NCBI RefSeq assembly: GCF_016461715.1
Contig: NZ_JAEMUI010000001.1
Location: forward strand, 310,001 to 374,000
Direction of reading: 5' to 3'
DNA: 64,000 nt
Source: Marinomonas spartinae
GTDB taxonomy: Bacteria > Pseudomonadota > Gammaproteobacteria > Pseudomonadales > Marinomonadaceae
The notes under the pieces were generated by a model. That model had not been told where the DNA came from. It saw only the letters and a list, made by a program, of their open reading frames with translations, and made no database searches. Of the stretch, positions 8,562 to 18,827 are shown piece by piece (positions within the stretch are counted from its first letter, which is position 1; each line of letters begins with the position of its first letter). A program made the translations under genes and the position numbers.

Positions 8562-9365
8562 ATGTTATTTCCTCGTATTCTAAGCGCCATTGTGATGGCC
8601 GCTCTCTTTATCTGTGCAGTGTTTATTCTTGGGCCAACCAGTTTTATGTTGGCGATGGGAGCGGTTGTCTTGGTTGCTGGCTGGGAGTGGGCGCGTTTAT
8701 CCGGTGTGCAATCAGTGTTGGCCCGCCTTGTCTTCGCCATTGTAATCGCTGGGTTATGTTTTGCTGTTCATGTGTGGGGATGGCAAAAAAGTATTTTATA
8801 TGTTGCACCTCTTGTTTGGTTGATTGCCCTTTACTGGGTGGTCTGTTACCCCTCTTTGAAACTGTGGCGATTTAGTTTGAGTCGGATTGTTTTGGGGGCT
8901 TTAGTATTGACTACAACTTGGTCTGCTATGGTGGTGTTAAAAGAGTCCAATAATTTTGTTGTGTGGGTTCTGGTGTTAATGGGACTTATCTGGGGAGCGG
9001 ATTCGGGCGCGTATTTCTCTGGTAAAGCATTTGGTAAACATAAATTAGCCCCTAAAGTAAGCCCAGGCAAATCTTGGGAGGGTGTGCTTGGTGGTTTGGT
9101 TTTTACTCAAATCGGTGTGGCACTGTTTTCCTATCAAGTTGGGTTTGATGTGAGAGCATGGGGGATTTTGGTTATAATCGGCTTAGTGACGGTATTTGTG
9201 TCTATATTGGGCGATTTAATGGAGAGCTTGTTAAAACGGCATGAGTCCATGAAAGATTCCAGTCATCTTATTCCGGGCCATGGCGGTGTAATGGATAGAG
9301 TGGATAGCCTGACTGCCGCCGCTCCCATTTTTGTTTTGCTTTTAACGATCTTTGGGTGGCTGTAA
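8562..9365 (+). CDS. cdsA: Phosphatidate cytidylyltransferase (CDP-diglyceride synthase)
   Basis: Inner-membrane enzyme that makes CDP-diacylglycerol from phosphatidate and CTP for phospholipid synthesis. The 267 residues form about eight hydrophobic segments. The family signature is near the C-terminus: LLKRHESMKDSSHLIPGHGGVMDRVDSL, with the K-R, K-D and H-G-G-x-x-D-R-x-D residues intact. It is tightly packed between uppS and dxr (1-base gap to the dxr ATG). Confidence 0.96.
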   Translation: MLFPRILSAIVMAALFICAVFILGPTSFMLAMGAVVLVAGWEWARLSGVQSVLARLVFAIVIAGLCFAVHVWGWQKSILYVAPLVWLIALYWVVCYPSLKLWRFSLSRIVLGALVLTTTWSAMVVLKESNNFVVWVLVLMGLIWGADSGAYFSGKAFGKHKLAPKVSPGKSWEGVLGGLVFTQIGVALFSYQVGFDVRAWGILVIIGLVTVFVSILGDLMESLLKRHESMKDSSHLIPGHGGVMDRVDSLTAAAPIFVLLLTIFGWL

Positions 9366-9366
9366 T

Positions 9367-10542
9367 ATGCAAGGTATTTGTTTGTTAGGGGCGACTGGCT
9401 CTATTGGTCAAAGCACACTGGATATTATTGAGCAGCACCCTGATAAATTTTTCTTGGCTTGCGCGTCGGCCAACGAAAGTGTTGAGAAAATGGCAGATAT
9501 TTGCCGCCGTTTTTTGCCAAAGCGGATTGTCATGGGGACGCAGGCGGCTAGAGATCGCGTAGCAGCTCTGTGCGATGGTTTGCCTATTTCTTTTGAGTTT
9601 GGCAGTGACGCGTTAGACAGTATTGCTGAAGACAGTCAAGTTGATCAAGTGATGGCCGCTATTATGGGGTTTGCTGGGCTTAAGCCAACCCTCGCGGGTA
9701 TTCGAGCCAAAAAACGCATTTTGTTAGCGAACAAAGAAGCGTTAGTGACTGCTGGGCAGTTATTTATGGATGAGGTGGCTAAGTATGGTGTGACTTTGTT
9801 GCCGATTGATAGTGAGCATAACGCTATTTTCCAGAGCCTACCTCAGGATGAACATGGGGCCCATAAGCGAGACTTTAGTAAAATTATTTTGACTGCTTCC
9901 GGTGGGCCATTTCGACGCTGGTCATTAGAGGCGATGAAAGAGGTGACATTGGCGCAAGCGTGTGCTCATCCCAAGTGGTCTATGGGACAAAAGATTTCCA
10001 TTGATTCGGCCAGTTTGATGAATAAGGGCCTTGAGTTAATCGAAGCGTGTTGGCTATTTAATGTCACGCCAAAAGAAGTGGATGTAGTTGTCCACCCAGA
10101 AAGCATTATTCATTCCATGGTGTCTTATCGAGATGGGTCTGTGATTGCGCAAATGGGTAATCCTGATATGAGGGTGCCTATTGCTTATGGCATGACTTGG
10201 CCCAATAGAGTGGAAACCAATGTTGAACCATTGGATTTTGTGAAAGTGGCGTCGTTGCATTTTGAAGCGCCCGATTTAGAACGCTTTCCTAACTTACAGC
10301 TTGCGGCGGAGGCTTGGTATCTTGGTGGGACCGCAATGGCGGTTCTTAACGCAGCAAATGAGGTTGCAGTTGATGCGTTTGCTAAGGGCCATATCCGATT
10401 TTTGGATATCGCTACGGTAAATCGGGCGGTTTTACATTCTGTTGACATTCAATCCGTTGATTCCCTTGATATTGTGTTTGCAGCGGATAAAGTAGCACGG
10501 GTAATGACGAAACAGTATATTGCTGAGAGAAACTGGATATGA
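9367..10542 (+). CDS. dxr: 1-deoxy-D-xylulose 5-phosphate reductoisomerase
   Basis: First committed MEP-pathway enzyme for isoprenoids; it supplies the precursors used by UppS. The 391 residues start MQGICLLGATGSIGQSTLDII, an NADPH-binding Rossmann motif (GATGSIG). The metal and substrate site LLPIDSEHNAIFQ (Asp/Glu) and the ASGGPFRR flexible-loop region are present. ATG 9367 is chosen; an upstream in-frame start inside cdsA would add non-family residues. It overlaps rseP by 4 bases (ATGA). Confidence 0.97.
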   Translation: MQGICLLGATGSIGQSTLDIIEQHPDKFFLACASANESVEKMADICRRFLPKRIVMGTQAARDRVAALCDGLPISFEFGSDALDSIAEDSQVDQVMAAIMGFAGLKPTLAGIRAKKRILLANKEALVTAGQLFMDEVAKYGVTLLPIDSEHNAIFQSLPQDEHGAHKRDFSKIILTASGGPFRRWSLEAMKEVTLAQACAHPKWSMGQKISIDSASLMNKGLELIEACWLFNVTPKEVDVVVHPESIIHSMVSYRDGSVIAQMGNPDMRVPIAYGMTWPNRVETNVEPLDFVKVASLHFEAPDLERFPNLQLAAEAWYLGGTAMAVLNAANEVAVDAFAKGHIRFLDIATVNRAVLHSVDIQSVDSLDIVFAADKVARVMTKQYIAERNWI

Positions 10543-11885
10543 TCGAAAGTATTTTGTCGATTGTCGTTGCCTTAGGGGTGTTGATCACCTTTCATGAATT
10601 TGGACATTTTTTTATCGCGCGCTGCTGTGGAGTGAAAGTACTGCGCTTTTCGGTCGGTTTTGGCAAGCCCATTCTTCGTTATGTAGGAAAAACTGGAACA
10701 GAGTATACCTTGGCGATGATCCCGTTAGGCGGGTATGTTCGTATGTTGGATGGACGCGAAGGCAATGTTCCTGAATCGCTAAAAGAACAGGCCTTTGACC
10801 ATAAACCTGTTTGGCAGCGAATTGCGATTGTCGCCGCAGGTCCCATTGCTAATTTTATTTTGGCCATCCTCATCTACGCCTTAGTCGCGTTAATGGGGAT
10901 TCAGTATCTGGTCCCAAAAGTCGGTAATGTGCTGCCCGATTCACCTGTTTCGCAAACTCATCTGCGTCCCGGTGATGAGTTGCTCGCGATTGATAATAAG
11001 CCTGTCTCTTCATGGGAAGATGTAAATTTAGTGTTAGCGGACTTGATTGGTGATAGTGGAACCATTACCGTTCGCTACCAAGCTGATGAAAAGTCAGCAA
11101 AGCAAGAAGATAAAATCCTTTTAAATCGTTGGATGGCGGGTAAAGAGCCAACAAACTTGATTGCCTCTTTTGGGTTACAGCCTTGGCAGCCTAAAGTGGA
11201 GCCCGTTATTGCGCAAGTATTGAAGGATGGTGCCGCGAAAAAAGCGGGTTTTCAAGTCAAGGATAAGGTCATAAAGGTTGATAATCAGCCCGTGACGGAT
11301 TGGGAGCAATTTGTTCAGCTGGTTCAGAATCACCCAGGTTCAAGCTTGTCGGTAACGGTCGATCGGGCAGGTCGTCAGGTGAATTTAACCCTGATACCTC
11401 AATCTGTCGCCCGGGGTAATACCGATGTTGGGTATGCTGGGTTGGCGGTCGTTCCTCCAACGTGGGATCCGGGATTGATTCGAGAGCGTGAATTTGGTCT
11501 GCTTCAGTCACTTGTTTATGGTGCCGATCAAACATGGAAGATGGTATCGTTAACAGTTTCTTCTATTGGGAAAATGCTGCATGGGCTAATTTCTATTGAC
11601 AATTTGTCTGGCCCTATCACCATTGCAAAAGTAGCAAGTGCTTCTGCCGAGTCTGGTTTGCAATCATTTTTGACGTTTATGGCGTATCTAAGTGTGAGTT
11701 TAGGTGTGCTTAATTTATTACCTATTCCCGTGTTAGATGGGGGGCATTTGGTATTTTTTGGCATTGAAGCGATTCGTCGTAAGCCGGTATCTGAGAGAGT
11801 TCAGGGGCTGGCTTATCGCGTTGGGGCTTCTCTATTGTTTACTTTGATGGCAATCGCCATTTTTAACGATATTGCCCGTTTGTAG
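10539..11885 (+). CDS. rseP: Site-2 intramembrane zinc protease RseP
   Basis: Cleaves anti-sigma factor RseA and remnant signal peptides in the inner membrane, feeding the envelope stress response. The 448 residues contain the zinc site HEFGH at 19-23 in the first membrane segment, two PDZ domains in the periplasmic loop (about 115-190 and 205-290), and the third zinc ligand in NLLPIPVLDGGHL near residue 395. Length agrees with E. coli RseP (450). It overlaps dxr by 4 bases and sits directly before bamA, the conserved order. Confidence 0.96.
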   Translation: MIESILSIVVALGVLITFHEFGHFFIARCCGVKVLRFSVGFGKPILRYVGKTGTEYTLAMIPLGGYVRMLDGREGNVPESLKEQAFDHKPVWQRIAIVAAGPIANFILAILIYALVALMGIQYLVPKVGNVLPDSPVSQTHLRPGDELLAIDNKPVSSWEDVNLVLADLIGDSGTITVRYQADEKSAKQEDKILLNRWMAGKEPTNLIASFGLQPWQPKVEPVIAQVLKDGAAKKAGFQVKDKVIKVDNQPVTDWEQFVQLVQNHPGSSLSVTVDRAGRQVNLTLIPQSVARGNTDVGYAGLAVVPPTWDPGLIREREFGLLQSLVYGADQTWKMVSLTVSSIGKMLHGLISIDNLSGPITIAKVASASAESGLQSFLTFMAYLSVSLGVLNLLPIPVLDGGHLVFFGIEAIRRKPVSERVQGLAYRVGASLLFTLMAIAIFNDIARL

Positions 11886-11895
11886 AGAGGTATTT

Positions 11896-14217
11896 GTGAA
11901 AGTCGTTTCAGCTGTATTGTTGGCTTTAATAAGCGTGCAAAGTGTCGCGAAAAATGTAGAGGATGTTCGTATTGATGGCTTGGTTCAAATGCCATCAACT
12001 AGGGCTTTTGATCTTATCGGTTTTCAGCAAGGGCAACCTTATGATTCTGATGAAGTCTATAAAGCGATTAAATCGCTTTTTGGTACGGGGTACTTCAGTA
12101 ATATTGATGCTTACGAAAATAAAAAGGGCGTGCTGATTTTTAAAGTGGTGGAGCGTCCTTCTATCGGTAATTTAACCATCAAGGGTAATGAGCTGATAAA
12201 AACCAAAGACTTAAAGCGCGGTTTAAAATTATCTGGCTTAGAGGTTGGGGAAATTTATAAGCCCGAAACCTTGAATAAAATTCAGCAAGAGCTTCAGCGC
12301 CAATACTATGCGCTGGGACGTTATAGTGCCAAAGTCGATGTGACGACAACAAAAATGCCGCGTAATCGTGTCGATGTTGCTATTAAAATTGATGAGGGAA
12401 AAACGGCCAAAATCGTTCACCTCAATATTATTGGTAATAAGCATTTTACTGATGAACAACTCACAAAAGATTTTAAGTCCGGTATTGAAGGTGCTTCTTG
12501 GAACCCCTTTAGTTCTGCGGATGAATACACTAAAGCGAAGCTGCAAGGGGATTTAGACAGTCTTAAAAGTTTTTACCTTGATCGCGGCTATTTGGATTTC
12601 CAGATTGTGTCGAGCCAAGTGAGTGTGTCTCCAGATAAGCGTAATGTCTACATCGTTATCAATGTGAGCGAGGGTCAGCCTTATACAATTAATAAGGTTT
12701 CACTGAATGGTAGCTTGCCGATTTCAGAAGATTTGGTCTGGAAACAGATCGATCAGAAAAAAGGGGATTTGTTCTCGCGCAGTAAAGTGACTAAGACCAT
12801 TGAAGATATTACCAATAAGTTAGGGGATTTTGGCTATCTGTTTGCTAATGTGAATGTGATTCCGGAAAAGCTACCTGATCATAAGGTGAATCTGACCTAC
12901 CAAATTTCGCCAGGACCAAAAGTGTATGTTCGCCGCATCGTGTTTAGCGGTAACAGTGAGACACAAGATGAAGTATTGCGCCGTGAAATGACACAGTTTG
13001 AAGGGGCATTGGCAACACGCTCTGAAATTGAAGACTCGAAGCGTCGAATTGAGCGTCTTGGTTTCTTTAGTAATGTGGATGTTAAAACACGTCGTGTGCC
13101 TGGAACAACCGATGAGGTGGATTTGGATGTATCGGTAGAAGAGCAGGCTTCCGGGAGTATTCAGGCGAGTATTGGTTTCTCTGACTCTGATGGGGTTGTA
13201 CTAGGTTTTGGTATTTCTAAATCCAATTTCTTAGGCACAGGTAATAAGCTGGCTTTTAATGCGCAGCGATCGAATAAAACATCGAACTATGCGATTAATT
13301 ACACTAATCCGTATTTTACCGTGAATGGGGTTAGCCGAGGCGTACAGCTGTTCTATCAAACCAGTGATTATGCCGCTGATGATGTTGAGGATTATCAATT
13401 AGATGAAATTGGGCTGGGTTTAAGCTACGGTTATCCTATTTCTGATACGCAGCGTTTGACCTTTGGTACAACGGTGAAGAAAACCACCGTTAAGCTTGGC
13501 TCTACGCCGTCGCTTGAAACCAGTTCTTATATCGATAAATACGGCAATACTTATAATGATGTGTTGGGGTCCATTACTTGGTCAGATAGTGATTTGATTG
13601 GTGGTGTACTGCCGACGAACGGTTATTCGACTTCGGCGAGTTTGCAAGTGTCAACGCCATTGGGTGACCAAGAATATTATAAAGTAGGACTAAATTCCCA
13701 GAGGTATTGGAATATTGACCATTCAAACCTCTGGTTATTCCACTTAAAAGGACGTTTGGGATATGGTAGTGGCTATGGGTCAAGCGATGAATTACCATTC
13801 TTTGAAAACTATTTTGCTGGTGGTAGTTATTCTGTTCGCGGTTATAGCGCCTCATCACTTGGGCCTAAAAACTCTTATCCACCAGGATCGACGAGTACAC
13901 CTTCCGCATTAGGGGGAAATATTTTAACCACAGCGACAGCTGAGTTGATCTTCCCAATGCCTGGTGTTGAAGATCACAAATCGGTTCGGACGGCATTATT
14001 TTTAGATGCGGGTAACGTCTTTGCATCCCATTGTTTGCCTTCAAATAATATGTGTAAAGAGGGGTTTGATCCCTCCGAATTGAGGTACAGTTTGGGGTTG
14101 AGTTGGACTTGGATTACGCCTATCGCTCCACTGTCCTTTAATATTGCCAAAGCATTGAATGCGAAAGAAGGTGACAAAACCGACTTCTTCCAGTTCCAGT
14201 TAGGGACAACATTTTAA
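11896..14217 (+). CDS. bamA: Outer-membrane protein assembly factor BamA
   Basis: Omp85 core of the beta-barrel assembly machine. The GTG start at 11896 has AGAGAGG upstream, giving 773 residues with a signal peptide (VKVVSAVLLALISVQSVA) cut before KNVEDVRIDG. Five POTRA repeats span about 20-420 (for example VRIDGLVQMP, LTIKGNELIK, LNIIGNKHF, VSLNGSLPIS, IVFSGNSETQ). The barrel follows, with the loop-6 motif SVRGYS and a C-terminal Phe in QLGTTF for barrel recognition. An upstream TTG is rejected because it would spoil the signal peptide. skp follows. Confidence 0.97.
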   Translation: MKVVSAVLLALISVQSVAKNVEDVRIDGLVQMPSTRAFDLIGFQQGQPYDSDEVYKAIKSLFGTGYFSNIDAYENKKGVLIFKVVERPSIGNLTIKGNELIKTKDLKRGLKLSGLEVGEIYKPETLNKIQQELQRQYYALGRYSAKVDVTTTKMPRNRVDVAIKIDEGKTAKIVHLNIIGNKHFTDEQLTKDFKSGIEGASWNPFSSADEYTKAKLQGDLDSLKSFYLDRGYLDFQIVSSQVSVSPDKRNVYIVINVSEGQPYTINKVSLNGSLPISEDLVWKQIDQKKGDLFSRSKVTKTIEDITNKLGDFGYLFANVNVIPEKLPDHKVNLTYQISPGPKVYVRRIVFSGNSETQDEVLRREMTQFEGALATRSEIEDSKRRIERLGFFSNVDVKTRRVPGTTDEVDLDVSVEEQASGSIQASIGFSDSDGVVLGFGISKSNFLGTGNKLAFNAQRSNKTSNYAINYTNPYFTVNGVSRGVQLFYQTSDYAADDVEDYQLDEIGLGLSYGYPISDTQRLTFGTTVKKTTVKLGSTPSLETSSYIDKYGNTYNDVLGSITWSDSDLIGGVLPTNGYSTSASLQVSTPLGDQEYYKVGLNSQRYWNIDHSNLWLFHLKGRLGYGSGYGSSDELPFFENYFAGGSYSVRGYSASSLGPKNSYPPGSTSTPSALGGNILTTATAELIFPMPGVEDHKSVRTALFLDAGNVFASHCLPSNNMCKEGFDPSELRYSLGLSWTWITPIAPLSFNIAKALNAKEGDKTDFFQFQLGTTF

Positions 14218-14249
14218 TAATTACTAATGGGTATGTGAGGAGATAAAGA

Positions 14250-14744
14250 ATGAAAAAAGTATTGGGTGCTCTTGTTGGTTTATTCATGGTTGGTTGTGTG
14301 CATGCAAACAATGTTGCGGTTGTGGATTTTAGAGCAGCGTTGTTGCAAAGCAATATCGGTCAAAAAGCATCAGCCGAACCAAGAAAACAAGTTGCTGAAA
14401 TGGATGCGCGCTTGAAAAGTGAACAAGAAAAAGTTCAGAAAAAAGCCGACGCATTAAAGCGAGATGAACTAACTTTAAGTCCAGCAGATTTAAAAAAACG
14501 TCGTATGGAGTTGATGCAAAGTGAAAACCAATTGCGTTCTATGGCAGCTGGTATGCAACATCAGGCCCAAGGTTTGGAACAAAGTGTCATTGAGAAGTTG
14601 ACACCACAAGGTGAAGCGGCACTGAAAGCCATCATTAAAGAACGTAAGTTGGATTTAGTGATAAACCGCGACGTTGCAGTGTATGCTGCACCCGATTCCG
14701 ATATTACAAAAGCATTAATTGATCGTCTGAATAAAGGTAAGTAA
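14250..14744 (+). CDS. skp: Periplasmic chaperone Skp (OmpH)
   Basis: Trimeric chaperone that holds unfolded outer-membrane proteins on their way to BamA. It has 164 residues with a signal peptide (MKKVLGALVGLFMVGCVHA, cut before NNVAVVDF). The mature body is a long charged coiled coil (about 45-125) between short beta strands, as in the family. A Cys precedes the cleavage site, but there is no good lipobox in position, so I read it as soluble. RBS GAGGAGA. It is 3 bases from lpxD. Confidence 0.94.
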   Translation: MKKVLGALVGLFMVGCVHANNVAVVDFRAALLQSNIGQKASAEPRKQVAEMDARLKSEQEKVQKKADALKRDELTLSPADLKKRRMELMQSENQLRSMAAGMQHQAQGLEQSVIEKLTPQGEAALKAIIKERKLDLVINRDVAVYAAPDSDITKALIDRLNKGK

Positions 14745-14747
14745 ATC

Positions 14748-15788
14748 ATGGGCTATACTTTGGCGCAGTTAGCAGAAAAAGTTCAAGGTAAAGTAAAGGG
14801 AAATCCCGATCTCCAGATTTCTGGATTGGGGACGTTGGAAAAAGCGCTAAGTCATGAGCTAAGTTTTTTGGCGAGCCCTAAGTATCAAAGCCAACTTTAC
14901 GATACCTCGGCAGGGGCTGTATTAGTGAAAAGTGATGAGGTTGCTGAGTTGGTCAATAACGCAATTGTTGTCGCGAATCCCTATTTAGCCTTTGCTAAAC
15001 TTTCTCACTTATTTGCGCCCGCAACACATGGTTGGTCTGGTATAGATTCGACCTGTGTTGTATCCAAAACGGCAACCGTGGCAGAAGATGTAGTGTTGGC
15101 CCCTAATGTAGTACTTGATGATGATGTGGTGATTGAGCATGGTTGTGTCATAGGTGCCGGCTGTGTGATCAGTCGAGGCTCCAAAATTGGTGCCAATTCC
15201 ACGATTTATCCTAATGTGACCATTTACCATGATGTTACTATAGGCGCTAACGCTATCATACACAGTGGTGCTGTCATAGGTGCCGATGGATTTGGCTTTG
15301 CGCCAAAAAAAGACGGTTGGGAGAAAATCAGCCAGATTGGTCGCGTTATTATTGGTGATAATGTAGAAGTCGGTGCTAGTACGACTATTGATCGAGGGGC
15401 TCTAGATAATACCACTATTGGTAATGGGGTCAAAATTGATAACCAAGTACAAATTGCTCATAACGTTGTAATTGGCGATAATAGCGCCATTGCTGGGTGT
15501 ACAGTGGTAGCTGGTAGTACAAAAATTGGTTCGTTTTGTACTATTTCAGGAGGCGTTTGTATTGCTGGACACCTTACGGTTGTAGATAAAGTACATATCA
15601 CGGGTATGAGTATGATCACTAATTCTATTTTAGAAGCAGGATCTTACTCTTCTGGAATTGCAATGGAACCAACGAGTAAATGGCGTCGTACCGTGGCTCG
15701 TATTAGAAGAATTGATGACATGGCAAAGCAATTTGCGCAACTGAAACAACAAGTTAATAAGTTTTTAGAGAAGGTTGATAATAAATGA
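14748..15788 (+). CDS. lpxD: UDP-3-O-(3-hydroxyacyl)glucosamine N-acyltransferase LpxD
   Basis: Third step of lipid A synthesis; adds the N-linked hydroxyacyl chain from acyl-ACP. The 346 residues comprise an N-terminal uridine-binding domain (1-100), a left-handed parallel beta-helix of hexapeptide repeats (about 105-300; for example [20 protein letters not shown]), the catalytic His in QIAHNVVIG, and a C-terminal helix for ACP binding. It overlaps fabZ by 4 bases. Confidence 0.97.
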   Translation: MGYTLAQLAEKVQGKVKGNPDLQISGLGTLEKALSHELSFLASPKYQSQLYDTSAGAVLVKSDEVAELVNNAIVVANPYLAFAKLSHLFAPATHGWSGIDSTCVVSKTATVAEDVVLAPNVVLDDDVVIEHGCVIGAGCVISRGSKIGANSTIYPNVTIYHDVTIGANAIIHSGAVIGADGFGFAPKKDGWEKISQIGRVIIGDNVEVGASTTIDRGALDNTTIGNGVKIDNQVQIAHNVVIGDNSAIAGCTVVAGSTKIGSFCTISGGVCIAGHLTVVDKVHITGMSMITNSILEAGSYSSGIAMEPTSKWRRTVARIRRIDDMAKQFAQLKQQVNKFLEKVDNK

Positions 15789-16222
15789 TGGACGTGAATG
15801 AAATCCGCCAATACTTACCTCATAAGTATCCGTTTTTACTGGTGGATCGTGTTGTTGAACTGCATTTGAATGAGTCCATTATAGCTTATAAAAATGTTAC
15901 TATTAACGAACCATTTTTTAATGGTCATTTCCCTAATCACCCTGTGATGCCTGGGGTGTTGATCATTGAAGCCATGGCGCAAGCTGCAGGTATCCTCGGC
16001 TTTAAAACGAGTGATAAAACACCCGCTGATGGTTCGATTTATTATTTTGTTGGATCAGACAAAGCACGATTTAAACGTCCTGTTGTGCCTGGAGATCGTC
16101 TACAATTAGAAGCAAAGATTCTCACGCAAAAGCGTGGTATCTGGAAATTTGAATGTGAAGCAACGGTTGATGGTGAGTTAGTTTGTGCCGCAACGATCAT
16201 GTGTGCAGATAGGAAGATTTAA
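15785..16222 (+). CDS. fabZ: 3-hydroxyacyl-ACP dehydratase FabZ
   Basis: Dehydrates 3-hydroxyacyl-ACP in fatty-acid elongation and competes with LpxA for the same substrate pool. It is a hotdog-fold enzyme of 145 residues with catalytic H48 in [12 protein letters not shown] and E62 in IIEAMAQ. Two adjacent ATG codons (15785, 15788) are both usable. The stop directly abuts the lpxA GTG start. Confidence 0.97.
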   Translation: MMDVNEIRQYLPHKYPFLLVDRVVELHLNESIIAYKNVTINEPFFNGHFPNHPVMPGVLIIEAMAQAAGILGFKTSDKTPADGSIYYFVGSDKARFKRPVVPGDRLQLEAKILTQKRGIWKFECEATVDGELVCAATIMCADRKI

Positions 16223-16999
16223 GTGGCAATACACCCAACAGCTTTAGTTGACCCAAAAGCCGAAATCGACCCAAGTGTAGAGATTGGGCCTTTTTCCGTT
16301 ATTGGGCCTGATGTAAAGATTGGTTCTAATAGCATTGTTAAATCTCATGTGGTGATCAACGGCCATACGACCATTGGTCAGAATAATGAAATTTATCAAT
16401 TTGCCTCTGTTGGTGAAGCAAACCAAGATAAGAAGTACAAAGGTGAGCCGACTAAGCTCGTGATTGGTGACCATAATGTCATTCGAGAGAACGCAACAAT
16501 ACATCGTGGTACGATCCAAGATAATGGTATAACTCAGATCGGTGACCATAATCTCTTTATGGCGAGCACTCATGTTGGGCATGATTGTATTATTGGCAAT
16601 AATAATATTTTTGCCAATTATGCTGCCTTAGCAGGACATGTAAAAGTGGGGGATTTTGTGATTTTTGGTGGCTACACGGGAATCCACCAGTTTTGTCAGG
16701 TTAACTCCTATAGCATGTGCGGCATGGGGTCCATGGTAGCAAAAGATATCCCTCAGTTTATGATGGTGTCTGGTAGTCCAGCAAAGGCGCATGGAATGAA
16801 CTTCGAAGGGATGCGTCGCCGCGGTGTGCCGCAAGATGTTATTAGAGCTTTAAGAAAAGCGTATAAAATCATTTATTTAAAAGGTTTAACCTTAGAGCAG
16901 GCTTTGCACGACATTGAGCAAGATGATATTCATCATATTTCGGATGTGGCGGAATTTGTCTTGTCAATTCGGCGCTCTAAACGTGGCATCATCCGATAG
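16223..16999 (+). CDS. lpxA: UDP-N-acetylglucosamine O-acyltransferase LpxA
   Basis: First enzyme of lipid A synthesis. The 258 residues start at GTG 16223 with AGGAAG upstream. A left-handed beta-helix of hexapeptide repeats (VDPKAEIDPSVEIGPFSVIGPD and onward) covers residues 1-185, with the catalytic His in THVGHDC at about 117-120, followed by the C-terminal helical domain. A strong terminator follows, unlike E. coli, where lpxB overlaps it. Confidence 0.97.
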   Translation: MAIHPTALVDPKAEIDPSVEIGPFSVIGPDVKIGSNSIVKSHVVINGHTTIGQNNEIYQFASVGEANQDKKYKGEPTKLVIGDHNVIRENATIHRGTIQDNGITQIGDHNLFMASTHVGHDCIIGNNNIFANYAALAGHVKVGDFVIFGGYTGIHQFCQVNSYSMCGMGSMVAKDIPQFMMVSGSPAKAHGMNFEGMRRRGVPQDVIRALRKAYKIIYLKGLTLEQALHDIEQDDIHHISDVAEFVLSIRRSKRGIIR

Positions 17000-17016
17000 C
17001 CCAATAATCGCTCTAT

Positions 17017-17046
17017 AAAAACCCCGGATTATTTCGGGGTTTTTTA
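17017..17046 (+). terminator. Intrinsic terminator between lpxA and lpxB
   Basis: Perfect ten-base arms AAAAACCCCG (17017-17026) and CGGGGTTTTT (17035-17044) with an 8-base loop and a T run. It is only 24 bases before lpxB. Confidence 0.9.
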
Positions 17047-17069
17047 TTATTAAAGATGGAAGATATGAA

Positions 17070-18224
17070 ATGGCGTCAGTGACACGTTATGTAATAGTGG
17101 CTGGTGAGGCTTCAGGTGATATTCTAGGAGCGAGTCTTATTGCTCATTTAAAGAAATTGCAACCTGATGCCGTATTTGAAGGAATTGGTGGGCCGTTAAT
17201 GGAGGCCCAGGGGTTAAAGACTGTAGTGCCTATGGAGCGCTTGTCGGTCATGGGGTTGATCGAGGTTCTGGGACGTCTATGTGAATTGTTAAAAATTCGC
17301 AAACGTATATACAATGATTGTGTGATGAACCCGCCGACGGCCTTTATTGGTATTGATTCGCCTGATTTTAATTTACCCCTAGAACGTAAACTAAAAGCTC
17401 AGGGTATTAAAACCATTCATTATGTGAGCCCATCTGTCTGGGCGTGGCGTAAAAAACGTATTTTCAACATTAAAAAATCGGTTGATTTAATGTTGGCCTT
17501 ATTTCCTTTTGAACTGCCTATTTATCATGAGCATAATATCCCTGTTGTGTGTGTCGGACACACGCTGGCAGATGAGATTCCCCTAGAAAGTGACGCTAAA
17601 AAAGCCAGAGAGCTGCTTAATTTACCAACCCATCTTGAGGGGCCAGTTTTTGGTATTTTGCCTGGGTCTCGTAGTGGGGAAGTCGGGCGCTTGGCCCCTT
17701 TGTTTATTGAGGCGATGAAGCTTGTTAAGCAACAGCAGCCTAAGGCCATTTTTTTGATACCCGCTGCCAACAATGAGCGCCAAAAGCAAATTGAGGCACT
17801 CTTACACGAAGCGCATATGGAAGCCATTGTTATTGACGGTAAATCACGAGTAGTAATGGCGGCTAGCGATGCCATTTTATTAGCGTCGGGAACGGCTGCC
17901 TTGGAAGCCATGCTGGTAAAAAGACCAATGGTTGTCGCTTATCGTTTTAATAAACTGACTTATGCGATCGTGTCTCGTATGGTGAAAGTACCTTATGTCT
18001 CTTTACCAAACTTGTTAGCAAACGAGGCCTTGGTGCCGGAATTATTACAAGATGATGCAACGCCGACTCATCTAGCTCGTCGTTTATTGCAAACTTGGCA
18101 GTCTTTTTGGGGAGATCAATCGATTCAGCAACATTACCGAGAGTTGCACCAATTGTTGCGTAAAGACGCTGGGGCGGTTGCCGCTAAAGCGATAGTGGAC
18201 CTGCAGCAAGGAAAAATTAATTAA
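17070..18224 (+). CDS. lpxB: Lipid A disaccharide synthase LpxB
   Basis: GT19 glycosyltransferase that joins UDP-diacylglucosamine and lipid X at the inner membrane face. It is 384 residues long. The N-terminal [30 protein letters not shown], the [13 protein letters not shown] segment and the nucleotide site [10 protein letters not shown] are all typical. RBS GGAAG lies upstream of ATG 17070. It shares one base with the rnhB ATG. Because of the terminator upstream, it probably starts a unit lpxB-rnhB-dnaE. Confidence 0.97.
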   Translation: MASVTRYVIVAGEASGDILGASLIAHLKKLQPDAVFEGIGGPLMEAQGLKTVVPMERLSVMGLIEVLGRLCELLKIRKRIYNDCVMNPPTAFIGIDSPDFNLPLERKLKAQGIKTIHYVSPSVWAWRKKRIFNIKKSVDLMLALFPFELPIYHEHNIPVVCVGHTLADEIPLESDAKKARELLNLPTHLEGPVFGILPGSRSGEVGRLAPLFIEAMKLVKQQQPKAIFLIPAANNERQKQIEALLHEAHMEAIVIDGKSRVVMAASDAILLASGTAALEAMLVKRPMVVAYRFNKLTYAIVSRMVKVPYVSLPNLLANEALVPELLQDDATPTHLARRLLQTWQSFWGDQSIQQHYRELHQLLRKDAGAVAAKAIVDLQQGKIN

Positions 18225-18823
18225 TGGAACCTTTTGTTAGTAGTGTGTATTTCGGCGATCTTGTGGCTGGGGTGGATGAAGCAGGGCGTGGCCCTCTTGC
18301 TGGTGAAGTGGTTGCGGCAGCGGTGATTTTAGACCCAAATAACAAAATCGATGGGTTAGCTGACTCTAAAAAACTCAGTGAAAAAAAACGTGAAATGTTA
18401 TTTGAAGAAATCACGGAAAAGGCATTATCTTATGGTATTGCCAGTGCCAGTATTGAAGAAATTGACGAGATGAATATCTTGCATGCAAGCATGCTGGCAA
18501 TGAGTCGTGCGGTTGACAAATTATCGGTGGCGCCTGAGTATGTTTTGGTGGATGGCAATCGAGTACCGAAGCAATTGAAGTGTGACGCCGAAGCGGTGGT
18601 GAAAGGCGATGCCCGTCATGAGGCTATTTCTGCAGCGTCTATTTTAGCAAAAGTGACTCGAGATAGAGCGATTATCGCCATGGCTGAGTGTTACCCACAA
18701 TACGGTTTTGAAAAGCACAAAGGCTACCCTACGGCGGTTCACCTTGCCGCGCTAAAAGAGCATGGTATCACGCCTATTCATAGGCGATCATTTGGTCCTG
18801 TAAAGAAAATCTTAGAAGGATAG
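18224..18823 (+). CDS. rnhB: Ribonuclease HII
   Basis: Cuts RNA in RNA-DNA hybrids and removes misincorporated ribonucleotides. The 199 residues contain the active-site motif [13 protein letters not shown] (Asp, Glu) near residue 15, the third acidic residue in YVLVDGN and the fourth in the VTRDRAI region. It lies between lpxB and dnaE, the conserved lpxB-rnhB-dnaE order, with a 4-base gap to dnaE. Confidence 0.97.
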   Translation: MEPFVSSVYFGDLVAGVDEAGRGPLAGEVVAAAVILDPNNKIDGLADSKKLSEKKREMLFEEITEKALSYGIASASIEEIDEMNILHASMLAMSRAVDKLSVAPEYVLVDGNRVPKQLKCDAEAVVKGDARHEAISAASILAKVTRDRAIIAMAECYPQYGFEKHKGYPTAVHLAALKEHGITPIHRRSFGPVKKILEG

Positions 18824-18827
18824 TATT

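Noticed and set aside
11872-11895. Upstream TTG start for bamA.
   Set aside because: It lies inside rseP and would place charged residues and a Cys before the signal peptide; GTG 11896 has a good ribosome site.
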